This document shows positions 1-10,689 of a stretch of 64,000 bases of DNA, in pieces; position 1 is the stretch's first letter, and the number at the start of each line of letters is the position of its first letter. Both the position numbers and the translations under genes were made by a program. Source of the stretch: Epiperipatus broadwayi (taxonomy: Eukaryota > Onychophora > Udeonychophora > Euonychophora > Peripatidae); NCBI GenBank assembly GCA_028023455.1, contig JAQFVV010006197.1, positions 12,583,254-12,647,253 of the forward strand, given 5' to 3'. The notes beneath the pieces were generated by a model. That model saw nothing but the letters and a program-made list of their open reading frames with translations. It had not been told where the DNA came from and made no database searches.

Positions 1-745
1 CATATTAATCCTCCTAACACAATCATCCCACCTTTTATACAAGTATACTGATATAAATTCTTTATCCAAATCTTTTACATACCACATTACCTTTCTCACC
101 CATCTGCCCTTTACTCATAATCCAATAAAACACTATTTTGGCTATTATTTTACTATCCATAAACTGCAACATACCAAACCTTTTCATTTTACTTTTTGCA
201 TCTCTCATATAAAAACTTGACCATCCCATTTCTCCTTGAATTGCCTCCTTTGCTGTCCACATCTCTGCACCTAATGCATGTCTTCCTACTTTCCTTTGTA
301 CTTTCTCTAAATAATCTAAAACCCTTTTACTAACACATAATGCATCATTACCATATGTTAATCCTGCTACTGAAACTCCCATACAATTCTAACTACATCA
401 TATTTATTATATGAAAATACTGTTAATTTCTTTACCAAACCCTTTCTTTTCTTTGCTTCATTTACCAATTTTTTCTCCCATCCATCGAAGCAATTTTCCT
501 GATTACATAAGATGATTTCCAAATACCTATATCTATCCACTACACTTAACTTTATATCCCCCAATAAAAATCCTACATCTTCTCTTTCCCCAGTGTTAAC
601 TGTGATTATATTTCATTTTTCTTCACTAAATTTAATCCCCATCTCTTTACCCACCCTCGCACATGTGCTCAACATAATTTCCACATCTTCTCTTCTTTCT
701 GCACACAAAAAGATATCTGCAAAAAAAGACCCGACAAAGCATATA
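1..745 (-). pseudogene. LINE copy A: RT C-terminal half and tail domain
   Basis: Continuation of the reverse transcriptase beyond the MITE insertion. The catalytic YxDD box is at about 715-730, where it reads FADI instead of FADD, so the second Asp is missing. AERREDVEIML follows, then a thumb-like region containing GDIKLSVVDRYRYL (about 515-560). The C-terminal domain (62-382) contains CVSKRVLDYLEKVQRKVGRH and AKEAIQGEMGWSSF, which is the usual helical tail of this LINE group. The element runs off the left edge of the window, so its 3' end is not seen here. Copy B (29350-31520) shows the corresponding 3' end. Confidence 0.8.
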
Positions 746-1705
746 CATCTGGATCTCGTTTTATGCGGTAGATAGGTTCCACGGAAAACCCGCATTAAAA
801 AAATCACACAAAAATAGACTTAATTTACCTTGAAAAATGGGGGATAGGTGCGTAAATTTCAGAATTCGCACAAAAGCAAAGCAAGAAAAAAAAATTACTT
901 TAAAATTCGCATTAAAATAATAAGCAAATAAAGTATAACTAATAAAAAATTTCAAATATTTGAAAAATATTAATACAAGACAAACTTTTTTTACTTTTTT
1001 ATTACTACAGTATTTAATTTTACATTTTTCATACATATTTTAATCATTACCGCTAGCATTCGTTTGTAAACTGGTAAGAAATCAGATTTGATGTGATGTA
1101 TTGTGGCTTTTCCTTAAACGAAGTTAAGAATCTCTCAGCAATTATGCACAGAGAAACCTGTTAAGCCACTTTATTTTTATTCGTGATGTGATGTACAACT
1201 AGCACCATTTTCAGTCTTGTGCTGTGTTAATGGTTTTCTGTTTCTATATTAAAAAAATGATATCACAATCAAAACATTATCATTAGAAAGATTATTTTCA
1301 GTTTATAAAATCTTCATTTTTTATTTTAAAAATCTAAAAGATTATTTATTTCTGTTGTATATAATATAATACGTTTTAAAAGTTTAAATTTTTTGAATAT
1401 TTATTGCGATATTTTTATATGTAGGTATAAATCTATTATTATTATTTATTCATTAGTATAAATAGGTTATTTACATAGAAGCTAAGTTCTAAATACAGCT
1501 TCAGGCCATATTCACGTTAGCTGCTATTAATATAATGTTATATTTTTGAAAAAAAAAAGTATTTCAATTCAAAATAAGTTATTAATAATTTAAATTTCTT
1601 GATATCTAATAAATATAGTGAAATATGAAAGATATTAAGAAGAAATATGAATCGCATAACTTCAAAATCGCATTAAAATAATCCACATAAAACGAGAACC
1701 AGGTG
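746..1705. mobile_element. 960-bp MITE, Tc1/mariner- or pogo-type, TA target
   Basis: The ends are CATCTGGATCTCGTTTTATG on the left and the complement of CACCTGGTTCTCGTTTTATG on the right, a terminal inverted repeat of about 23 bp with two or three mismatches. Each end is followed by a TA (744-745 and 1706-1707). LINE copy B preserves the empty site near 30660-30670, where the two LINE flanks join through a short AT stretch. Subterminal repeats of the form GCATTAAAATAAT occur near both ends (about 909 and 1670). No transposase coding is seen, so the element is non-autonomous. TIR plus TA duplication points to the Tc1/mariner superfamily. The wording resembles pogo/Tigger ends, but that assignment is tentative. 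Confidence 0.85.
1089..1195 (-). mobile_element. 83-bp retroinsertion with 12-bp target-site duplication
   Basis: The repeat TGATGTGATGTA occurs at 1089-1100 and again at 1184-1195. The 83 bp between them match the 3' end of LINE copy B at about 29350-29425 (shared pieces include AGAGAAACCTGTTA and AATCTCTCA). It therefore looks like an extremely 5'-truncated LINE insertion, or a short SINE sharing the LINE tail, in minus orientation. It lies inside the MITE and so is younger than it. Confidence 0.75.
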
Positions 1706-1707
1706 TA

Positions 1708-3081
1708 CTCCCTTGCCACCTATTAACGGTATCTCTATCCCTCTTCCTAGTCTTTCTATTGCTTTCTCCATTTCACTCAAATACAACAAAAACAAAATAG
1801 GTGACATAGGGCATCCTTACCTTAATCCCACCCCATTTTTAACTTTAACTGATTCTATATCCCCTAATTGGTAAGTATAATAATTATTTTCATATAATTT
1901 CTTAATAATATTTACTAAAGCTTCATCCATTCCCAAATTTGCTAACCTTACCCATAATCTATTTTTATTTACTTATCATATGCTTTCTCTATATCTATAA
2001 AACTCATATATAATGATCTACCTGAATTCCTACTTATCTCCATAAGTTGTGTAACTACAAACAAACTATCTCTTATATGCCTATCTGACCTAAAACCTCC
2101 TTGCATTTACCCCACTACATTATTCTCTTCCATCCATTTTACAATTCTTCCAGCTACCATATATGATAAAACTTTATATAAAACTGATGTTACTGCTATC
2201 GGTCTATAATTATTTAAACTTTCTATGATCCTTACCCTTTCCTTTAAGTACTGATCTTATTCTTGTATTACTCTAACTACCCGGAAAAACTCTCTTCTGT
2301 GCCATCTTATTGAAATATGATAATAACACTTTGCTTTTGCTCTATGCCCTAAATTCATTACCATCTCTGCTGCCCACCTATCTAAATCTCTCGCCTTTCC
2401 ACTTTTCAATCTCTTCCCTGCCTCATTCAGTTCATTTTTTTATGAACCTAATATTAACACTACTAAATGCTTTCATGTTTTCTATCACTAAGTCCTTCAC
2501 ATCTAACATCTTTTCTATATCCATTACATATCTATTTAAGATTCTCCCTAACTCTTCTCTAGATCTACACTCTATTCCCTCATCATCTATTAATACTATC
2601 TCTCTTTCCCCTACATTTCTCCTTTTAATATAACTCCAAAAATTTTTACTCCCATCTCTTTCACTTTTATTAATATCCTCCAACAATTTACTATTCAACT
2701 TTATCCTCTGTCTATACTTATCCATTTTAGCCAACTTCTTCTTTTCTAAGTACATTCCCCATTTAACATTAATATCGTTTTCACTCTCTTTGTTCTTAAT
2801 AGCACACTTATATTCTCTGCATGCTTCTTTCCTCTCTTTGACACTTTTACTCTCATTTTTTTATTACTTTTATTCTTCTGCATATTCTCAACTAAAACCC
2901 TATTTGCCACTTTTTCTATTTCACCACACCAGTCCTTATACTCATCCCCAACCAACTGTTCCATGGTTTCTTCAACTTTTATCTTATACTCTTCCAATTT
3001 ATTCTTATCATTCACTCTCCATCCACATCTTTCACTATTGTTTCTACCCTTATTTCTATCCTCCATCACATTACTAACCAT
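1708..3081 (-). pseudogene. LINE copy A: linker and reverse transcriptase palm
   Basis: This is the connecting region and the N-terminal half of the reverse transcriptase. The linker carries a basic, helical stretch (2432-3081). The RT begins around 2430 with the ELNEAGK-type lead-in and the GKARDLDRWA equivalent of GSDGI. Catalytic block A is readable at about 1985-2010 as FIDIEKAYD-like sequence with a frame break beside it. The LRQGCPMSP block lies near 1800-1830. The sequence is close to identical over long stretches to 30659-31515, which is a second copy of the same family. The domain is interrupted at 1706/1707 by a MITE, after which it continues at 745. Stops and frameshifts rule out function. 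Confidence 0.8.
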
Positions 3082-3086
3082 TTCTA

Positions 3087-3775
3087 TTACAATAAAGTTA
3101 TGCTCACTATTACATACTCTCTCTCTTCATTATCAAACACCTTAATTTTCCATATTTTATTCATTCCCTCTTTCTCTACCAATACATAATCTATTGTGTG
3201 AAATATATTATTCCTAGACCATGTGTATTGTCTCTCATAAATATTTGATAAATTCCCAATGCTCAAATTTACTCTTTGACAAAATCCCTTCAAAAATTGA
3301 CCATTCTTATTATCTACATCAATTTCTTCAATATGTCCATTCATATCCCCTATAACCATTATTTTATTCCTTTTCTTTAAAACTCTGTATATCTTTAACT
3401 AGCCATTCATATATACTACTGTTCCACTCCATTACAGTTTGACTATCTCCAGTGGTTATATACACTACAACCACCATCCATTCTTGTCTACCCAACCTTA
3501 TTTGTCTACCCAACCTTATTTCAAACCAGAATATGCTCTTGACATTTAACAATATTTAAATACTTTTTCGATATACCACCTATACCACCGCCCCTTTTTT
3601 CTTTTTCTTTTCTATTTATACTCTGCCATACCACCTCTTCCAAAATAGGTTCTTCTCTTAGATGAGTTTCCACTACTGCTAATACCTCAAGCTCTTCATT
3701 TTCAATTGCTTTATTTATTTCCAGCAACTATTCTGGTCTCCTACAACCTTGCATATTCAAAAACCCAATTTTAAC
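3087..3775 (-). pseudogene. LINE copy A: APE-type endonuclease domain
   Basis: The endonuclease that nicks target DNA to prime reverse transcription. It starts with KIGFLNMQG at about 3770. VVETHL follows at about 3665 (the catalytic Glu), then GDMNGH at about 3330-3350 (Asp and Asn of the metal and phosphate site), then YTWSR and TIDYVLV at about 3185-3230. These motifs occur in the family order. The reading frame breaks at least three times, near 3550, 3365 and 3085, and a short in-frame duplication (RLGRQIRLGRQ) sits near 3490-3515. The terminal SDH motif is not clear. The domain lies directly downstream of the SGNH domain and upstream of the reverse transcriptase of the same element. Confidence 0.8.
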
Positions 3776-4552
3776 AATTTCTTCTTTCCTAACTACTCTT
3801 TTATAAATTCTTTTGATTCTTTCTTCTCCATTACATTTATAACAAACTTCCTTACCATTAATCTTACAGAACCATTTCCTCTCCACATCTACACTTATAT
3901 CTAAACCAACCATCTTTTGCTTATTTCTTTTATCCCATCCATTCTTCTTCTTTTTGATAATATTACAATTTAAAAGCCCACCCCCCTTTAAGTTTCCTGA
4001 ATTATATTCTTTAAATATCAGACTCCCTAAAACTTCACTTCCTTGTTTTCCTAAGTGCAATCCATCTTTACTATATAACTCCCTCTTTTCAATAAACCAA
4101 TCCCATACATCCACAAACACAACATTATTTCTCTCACACAATTTTTTCAATCTCTCATTTATAGAACATGTCCTATCTAACAAATGCCTCTTGTCAAATC
4201 TTGGTAATACTCCAACTATCCCTACTCTTCCTTTAATCTCTCTCAAATTTCTAATCAATTCTATATACTCATCCATTACTCTCTCTGATGGCTCTAACAA
4301 ATTATTAGTTCCTACCATAACACATACATCTCTACTACCTTGCTTTCTTTCTTTTATCTGTCACATCCCTAATTTTAGCTCCAGGCAAACATACTCTTAC
4401 ATACCTGCTTTCATTTTCCCTTGCAATTATATCCCCACATTCTTTTATTAGTGAATCTCCTATCAATACTGTCTCATATTCTACTTTTTCTACTCCATCT
4501 GTAACCTTTTCTACCATTTTCTGGACCTCCTTATCCATTTCTTCCTTATCAT
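3728..4552 (-). pseudogene. LINE copy A: SGNH/GDSL esterase-like domain
   Basis: The upstream part of a non-LTR retrotransposon polyprotein, read on the minus strand in two frames. Block I of an SGNH hydrolase is visible as IGDSLI (about 4450-4470). Block III appears as VGTNN (about 4305-4318), and block V as DGLHLG with the catalytic Asp/His pair (about 4050-4070). The two halves meet at a frameshift near 4330. SGNH domains occur in CR1-like and some other LINEs, where a role in RNA or lipid handling has been suggested but not settled. Here it is followed by GFLNMQG, which is the beginning of the endonuclease, so both domains appear to belong to one polyprotein. The upstream end is cut by a hAT-type terminus at about 4556. 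Serine, Asp and His are all present, so decay is by frame breaks rather than active-site loss. Confidence 0.75.
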
Positions 4553-4600
4553 GATACTCAACCTGTGGGGTGTGCCCCCTAGGGGGACACAATATAATAA
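4547..4600 (-). repeat. hAT-type terminal sequence
   Basis: CTCAACCTGTGGGGTG followed by CCCCCTAGGGGG is the wording typical of hAT (Charlie/Buster-like) terminal regions. It sits immediately beyond the C-terminus of the hAT transposase relic and interrupts the LINE. The partner end near 6.5-6.9 kb was not recognised. Confidence 0.55.
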
Positions 4601-4769
4601 AAAGGCAGGTACAAAGATATGAAAAATAAACTAAAAATTTGAAAAATCTTATTATTGAAACCAAAATAAGAAAAGATACATTCTGTTAATATAAAAATAA
4701 AATGTCACTGTTAAAAAGAAGTAAATACATATAAGTAACACAAAAGATAGTTTGATAATTATGTAAAAT

Positions 4770-6480
4770 TTCACAAATAAATGGTTTCCTTGAGTCTGCC
4801 TTACAGAGCAAAGCTTTTCATAAGAAGGTATTACCTTTGCAAGTGATACTCTGAGTTTTCTTTCTATGTTTGTTTGAGACCTATATTTTGTCTTCAATGC
4901 AGCTATTATAGAAAACCCTATTTTGCAAAGATGAGATGTGGTAAATGGTAAAAAGTATTTGAAATGCTCTTTCTTTCAGTGCAAAAAATTGATCATTTAG
5001 TCTGGTCCAAAAATCATCAATTGTTTATTGTTGAATTGCCTTCTAATTTCACCACTCATTGTGAAGACTATAAAAATAGTAATTGTTCTACAATTGAGAG
5101 TTCTTCAGGAGTATTTTGAAATGAATCTGACTCTATCGGATTTTATTATTAAATTTTCATCAGTTATAAAATGCCTTCTAAAATTTTAAGTCAACACGGT
5201 TAAATGATTTTCAGTAATTGCAAATAAAACTTTAACATGTTCATTATCAACTATATATTATTAAGAAATTGATTCACATTAGTAAAAGTTTTTTTTTAGT
5301 TTTATGCTTGTGTTCCATAATTCCAGTGTCAACAAAAAGTGTTTGCTTTGTTATATATGTCTAGTGTGATTATTTATTCCTGGAGTTAATAATTTAACAA
5401 ATTTAGTTTCTTGAATATATCCACCAAGTAGCTCAATTTCATAATATATATGTGATCTTGAAATAGCTCTGCTTCTTGGTGGTTTTCCTCTTCCAAGACT
5501 ATTACAATTTCATTTCTTAATTCATAAAACCATTGTAAAAATTTGCCATATAATAACTGCCTCATTTCACAATAAAAAAAATAATGCTGAATGTTCTGCA
5601 CCTATCTGCTTGCAAAGGTGTCATTTTTATATAATTCAAAGTATGTTAAGAGTAGGACTCATTTCTTTGGCAGCAAGGGCTTCTCTGTAATCACGCTATG
5701 TGTCCAGATACATTGAGATTTTTGCCTTACAAACATTTATACACTCTGAAATCTGAACATTGTTCAGGCAATATCTATGAATATTTCAACAGTTTTCCCA
5801 TCATGTTTGCATTATTTAAAAAACTATCCAATATATTGAATATTCCAAATGCTGTAGCTCTGTTTTTTATGGGTTTATAAAACAACAGTTCCTCAACTGC
5901 TGATATTCCATAGCAAAATCAAACATAAACAATTAAATGGCGACCCTTTTTGCTATCTATTGCCTCATCGAGCTGAATTGAAAAAATGATCATGCAGTTT
6001 AGCTAAAAGTCATTCTTTTATATCTTCAGATATATCCCAATTTGATAAGCAATATTATCATTTGGTAGAGGAATGGTCTGCAGTTGTTTGGCAAAATTCC
6101 TTCCAAGCACAATTTGTACAATTTGAATTGTAGTTGACAGACTGAATTCTTCCGAATGGTGTGTGATTTTTTGAATCTGGCTATTTGATATGCAACTTTG
6201 TAAGAAGCTAAAAGAGGTTTTTCATTAATAAACAAGACTTTTTTAAAAACAGATATTTGTTTTCCATATGATTTTAGTTTAGCAGCAAAAAACTTCTATT
6301 TATTAACATATCACTATGAACTGTTTCCAAATGTAATTTAAATTTGTTTTGTTTCATGCTATTATCCACTACCAAAATTTTCATGTAAATAACACACACA
6401 GATCCACATCATGTACTTCAGTTTTTGTCAATCTAAAATTTAAATATTCATCAGAATATTTTCTTGATTTAATTGTCAAA
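4770..6480 (-). pseudogene. hAT transposase relic (ZBED5/Buster-like)
   Basis: A decayed cut-and-paste transposase read on the minus strand through many stops. The N-terminal BED-finger region starts at about 6466 with RKYSDEYLNFRLT and the first zinc-ligand region (DLCVLF). The block EKPLLASYKVAYQIARFKKS with HTI lies at 6120-6225. SEDIKE and the DDE-region lead-in follow near 6020. FYELRNEIVIVLEE and IMKLSYLVDIFKKLNLL (5386-5600) match the central helical domain of ZBED5, FAM200 and GTF2IRD2-type proteins. The C-terminal dimerisation block KTKYRS...LRVSLAKV...QGNHL lies at 4770-4895. The order matches the family from end to end, so this was once a full-length copy of about 600 residues. It is unlikely to encode a working protein. 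Confidence 0.8.
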
Positions 6481-6489
6481 ATAATACTC

Positions 6490-7690
6490 TTCCTGTAAGG
6501 GTGTTGATGCTTCACAATCACCTGATGTTCACTTGTGCCCGATTAAAAATTTATCCACGGTTTTGCCTAACTAGTAATCAAGTCAAACATGCCTGAAATC
6601 AGTCCTATAGAAACTATGGCAACAACTAAATGCAATTTATATTTGCATTAGCAAATGCATCTTTAGAATGTTTGCAATAGATCAGAATGTTTTGTGAAAA
6701 TGTGAAAAATACAGCAGGGGCATTAGTGTTGCGCCAATGCAGAATTTTATCCTATCACATAGCAGCAAAATAAAAATAAACAAAAAAAAAACATTAGGGC
6801 TCCAAAAATCATTGAACGGAGCACGATTAAAGCTGATACAGAAAGCTGAGTCCGAAATAATTAAAAGTTAAGATCCATTGTCTTAAACAATTTTGTACAG
6901 AAATGATAGAACCCAGGCAAAAATTATACTTACAGTATATAATTCCTATTGAACAACTTTTAGCAAACTCTTGTTTAAGAAAATGTTAATTTTTATAGTT
7001 TAATGCTGAAGATTTGCATTTTATTAAACAAGAATAAAATTTTGATGGTAATTAATACATCCTTGCATTTCAATGTTTTTTAAAATATTAATTATTTATA
7101 TATTTGCAAATAATATTAGATTTTAAAAACTTTACTTTGAGCAATATGAAACAATATTTAATTTCTTAAATTTATGCATATAACAATGCAATATATAATA
7201 TAAATGTATATTTATAATAAAAAGTTTTTAAAAAATGGCAATCTGTAACATCAACAACAAAATATTATTTTCTTGTAATATCTAAGCAGTCTTCAAATAG
7301 AAAACATATATATACCAAAAGTGAATGTTTAAAAAAAAAAATGTGTTTACAAAGAGACACATATGTATATAAAAATGAAAACTTTAAAAAGAAGTAAATC
7401 ATTTTCATTTAAGTATAAACAGAAATTAAAAGTTGATTTTCTTTTATGATATTATATTTGTTAGAATTATAAAATAAAAATCACTTAACACAAATTAAAA
7501 GATTTAATAATAAAAAAAATACTTTCACAGGTACTTAAAATTTTTAGAACAATTAAAATCACATTGCAAAATTCACAGCAACATGCTAAGGTAAAGGACT
7601 TTTCTCTTGATATATGTTTATATAAATTCAAATGTTATCAAAAACAAGATCAGACCAATAAAAAACAGAAACTTGTGCAAAATTTTTACT
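6490..7690. other. AT-rich spacer without recognisable gene
   Basis: I see no coding signal here. GC-poor sequence contains short A runs. It may include the missing end of the neighbouring hAT element, but no inverted repeat was found. Confidence 0.5.
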
Positions 7691-7698
7691 GCTTTTTT

Positions 7699-7713
7699 AT
7701 TATTATTATTATT

Positions 7714-7751
<38 letters not shown>

Positions 7752-7765
7752 TATTAAATTATTAT
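7699..7765. repeat. Compound (TTA)n(TCA)n microsatellite
   Basis: About eight TTA-type units run directly into about a dozen TCA units and then back into TTA. Confidence 0.95.
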
Positions 7766-7774
7766 TATATAGGT

Positions 7775-8145
7775 TAATCTGAAGCATCTTAATTCGAGAG
7801 CATGAAGATATTCCTCTATTCACTTTCCCATCCCTTGTTTTCTTTCACATATCAAGGTTCACGAAATTTTTCAATTTATTATGTGTTAATATTATGAATT
7901 CTTAGAAATTATGTAATATTCAAATGTATTTACTAAGAGCAGAGATCATATGTAATTAAAGAAAAAGCAGATATTAAAGGTGGAAATCTAATAACATATG
8001 ATCTCTGCCTTAGTAAATAAATTTGAGTATTACATAGTTTTTAAGAATTTTGCGAATGTTATATGTGAAAAAAAAAATTGATGTAAAAGTGAATAGAGAA
8101 AAAGCTTCATACTCTCAAATTAAGATGCTTCAAATTGGCTATATA
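7775..8145. repeat. Fold-back pair of the 325-bp repeat
   Basis: The left half (about 7778-7945) and right half (about 7985-8130) are inverted copies. GAAGCATCTTAATTCGAGAG on the left pairs with CTCTCAAATTAAGATGCTTC on the right. CATATGATCTCTGC occurs on the right, with its complement on the left at about 7940. The two arms are a head-to-head arrangement of the repeat unit described next. Confidence 0.8.
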
Positions 8146-8540
8146 ATTAGAATGTAGGTTTAAAGATAAGATGGCCACTCTTATCTTTTCAAAGCTCTAT
8201 TTTGTGTTTGAGAGTATCCTCAGTACTCAACAACTCAACAAGACATTGTAGAGCTATTATAAGATCAGTATAGTGCATATATTAAAGATGGAAATTATTT
8301 CTCTTTAATTACATATGACCTCCATGATTAGTAAATAATAGCTGCTAAGAATGCATAATATTAAAATGTAAATTGAAAAATTTTGTGAACATTAATATGT
8401 GAAAGAAAATAATGGATGTAAAAGTGAATAGAAAAAACATCTTCATGCTCTCAAACTAAAATGCTTCAGACTGGTGTATATAATTAGAATGTAGGTTTAA
8501 ATATAAGATGACCACTCTTATCTTTTCAAAGGTCTCCATT
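8146..8540 (+). repeat. ~325-bp tandem repeat, first cluster
   Basis: Direct-orientation units share a unit start GTTTGAGAGTATCCTCAG (8200), a middle CTTTAATTACATATGA (8303) and an end ATAAGATG-CCACTCTTATCTTTTCAAAG (8170-8195 and 8505-8530). The same units recur at 11481-11955. No open frame is conserved between copies, so it is treated as a non-coding satellite-like family. Confidence 0.85.
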
Positions 8541-8544
8541 GCAA

Positions 8545-8625
8545 CAGTCAGGTTCAATCCCTTCTCATTGCACCTTTCAGTTTAACAACCAAAACCATCT
8601 GTGCTGGATTCAACCCCTATTACAA
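8545..8625 (+). repeat. Possible SINE head (B-box-like)
   Basis: CAGGTTCAATCCCTTC resembles a pol III B box. No convincing A box is present, so this is weak. Confidence 0.25.
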
Positions 8626-9253
8626 TATTTCATTTAAAAAATAAACGTATAAACCTTACTATCATGGTTGGGTGCACACAGCATTATATATGTACATACG
8701 AATAAACACTGTACACACATAGGCAAGTGTTACAGCGAGTATGATTTAAATTTTATATTTTATAAGGAAATAATTTATGATGTAATTTTAAATAGAAATA
8801 TCAATTTATTAAGTTTATAAAATATAAATTTGTATGTGGATTTATGATTCACCTTATATAATGTATAGAGTGGCGTGATTTAGTTTTGTAAAAAAAAAAG
8901 CAAAAGGCTTTTAATTATATTAATTAAAAATAAAAATAATGAATTGAAATAAATTAGATTTTATAAATTTAATCTTGTAATCAGGTCAAAAGTTTGCTAA
9001 AAATAGCATACAAGTGGAAACTCAACAAGATAAATTTAAGTGTTCAGATTTAATTAAATATTAAACAATTTCTTTACCAATGAATTAAATCACCTAAGGA
9101 CATGACTATGAATAGATAAGAGATAAAATTAAAGATTGTAGCTTCCCACTCTGTAAAAGATCGATCAAGTCAGGCATGGACTATGAAGTAAAACCTCAGG
9201 ACTCCTACATCATATGCAATCATTCTGAAAATTTAGTGATAAGAAAGTATAGC

Positions 9254-9262
9254 CAGTATAAA
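9254..9262 (+). promoter_or_regulatory. TATA box candidate
   Basis: GTATAAAAGG is a near-consensus TATA box in a setting where most AT sequence is not of this form. An open frame (9409-9594) begins about 150 bp downstream. An AATAAA at about 9962 could close a short transcription unit. No experimental support is possible from sequence. Confidence 0.35.
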
Positions 9263-9408
9263 AGGACAATTGTTTTCATTTTAGAAAGGATTGTTCTTTA
9301 TTAGTGACCTTTATTATTAAGCTTGAGTTGGAGAGATAGATAATTATTAGAGATATTATTATCAAGCTTGGTGATGTAGTCAATTATTTAGAAGAGCGTA
9401 GCTGATGA

Positions 9409-9594
9409 AGTGCGACCAACACAGAAGGGTATGCAGACTGCAAGAAGATACTCCCAACAACCAAAGCTAGCAATGTAAACCAGCCAGCAACAGCCTACTG
9501 CTATAATGAACCCATTATGCCTAACCTGAGAATGAACCACCTAAGGCCTGAAGATCCAGCACCTATCTATCCAGAAAATAAACTGGTAATATAA
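9409..9594 (+). CDS. Unidentified 61-residue open frame, exon candidate
   Basis: A stop-to-stop frame of 61 codons in a GC-richer island. It is followed in frame by TAA and has no initiator ATG near its beginning, so if real it is an internal or terminal exon. The product is Pro/Asn/Thr-rich (for example NEPIMPNLRMNHLRPEDPAP) with three Cys. I do not recognise a family. Its composition is unlike the AT-driven spurious frames elsewhere in the window, which are rich in Phe, Ile, Lys, Asn and Tyr. It lies downstream of the TATA candidate at 9254. It could also be a fragment of an unrecognised retroelement. Confidence 0.3.
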   Translation, partial: SATNTEGYADCKKILPTTKASNVNQPATAYCYNEPIMPNLRMNHLRPEDPAPIYPENKLVI

Positions 9595-10551
9595 AAACCT
9601 AACAACTGCAGAGCTCTGTGTAAATCAATATTTAAATTATCTAAACTCACCTTCGGTGTTAATTGCTTATATAACTTATTAGAATGTAATTTATTAATCT
9701 TTAACTAAAATTGTAACACTAAAATCTTATAAAGCCTAAATAATCAAATGTAATTCAATTATAAATCATTCTTCAAATGTATGATTCCTACCTAAATTCT
9801 ACTTAAATTGTAAAACTTCATTCTTGTAAATTAATTATAACTTGACCTAATTTTCCCTTATATATAATACTGCGGTTGTGTCTATAATCTTTATTTATTA
9901 TTTATCTTTATTCTTATGTATTTCATATGCCAATACTTTGAAACAGCGAGCATTTTATTTTCAATAAATTTTAAAGAAGACATAGTTTAAATTATCTTCA
10001 TGTAATTATTTTTTAAATGTCATTTAATCAATCACCTTGTTTTGAAAATCCTATATTTGCAATAATAATGAATCGCTTTGCGTTCATCATTATTAGTTAT
10101 TATTTAAAATGAATACACATGGTGACTTGCTCTTAAAACTAATCTACAATTTTATATGCATTGGTCTTTGGGATTATGAAAGTATATTAGTTTTTTTTTT
10201 TGTTATTGTTAAGCTGCCCCTCAAATATACTTTTACCCCCCCCTTTTTTTTTGTCTATAATGCTCATATGTATAGATTGAAACAAGCAAACAAGATTTAC
10301 TATATAATTTTATACACTTAATTATTGAGCGTTAATTAGAATTGGTTTCTAGTAGGGGACTGGACATGCTATCATTCTGGTATATATATATATTAAATGT
10401 TCTATTTTTCCTTCGCTTGGCAGATTAGATGTATGTTCTTCAAAGTTTAACATTTGCTGCATCTTCTCCTTAAAATAGGACCTCAGGCAAGGTCATCCCA
10501 TTTTACCTTCCTTCGAGGTGTGCACCAGTAAGACCCGATGTTGAATTTCAG

Positions 10552-10689
10552 GCAATCATGTCTGCCACCCCGACAATTTTCGCAGCAGGATGCTCGGTAC
10601 CAGGGTACCGGTGTTGGTCATGAAAACCCTCGATTCTAATCTATCCGCAGTTACTTCAGAATTGTTATTTGCCGGTGCTATAACCGATG
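10552..10689 (+). CDS. Candidate internal exon, 138 bp
   Basis: A 138-bp segment bounded by an acceptor-like TTGAATTTCAG and a donor-like GATG/GTAAAT. It is exactly 46 codons long, so splicing would preserve frame, and it has no internal stop. The translation includes FRSRMLGTRVPVLVMKTLD and ELLFAGAITDG. GC content is about 49 percent against a background near 27 percent. I do not recognise the protein. The opposite strand is also open over most of the segment, which weakens the coding argument. A 7+2+7 inverted repeat (CGGTACC/GGTACCG, 10595-10610) lies inside it. Confidence 0.3.

Noticed and set aside
2310-3145. Plus-strand open frames rich in Ser, Leu and Phe
   Set aside because: They are the reverse-strand shadows of the LINE reverse transcriptase and linker.
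3954-4451. 165-codon plus-strand frame
   Set aside because: It is the antisense of the SGNH esterase domain, with low-complexity Ser/Leu/Pro composition and no motif.
9402-9430. CTGATGA with a possible GTG/CAC stem, hammerhead-like
   Set aside because: The following core reads AGAAGG rather than GAAA and no stem I or cleavage triplet could be found.
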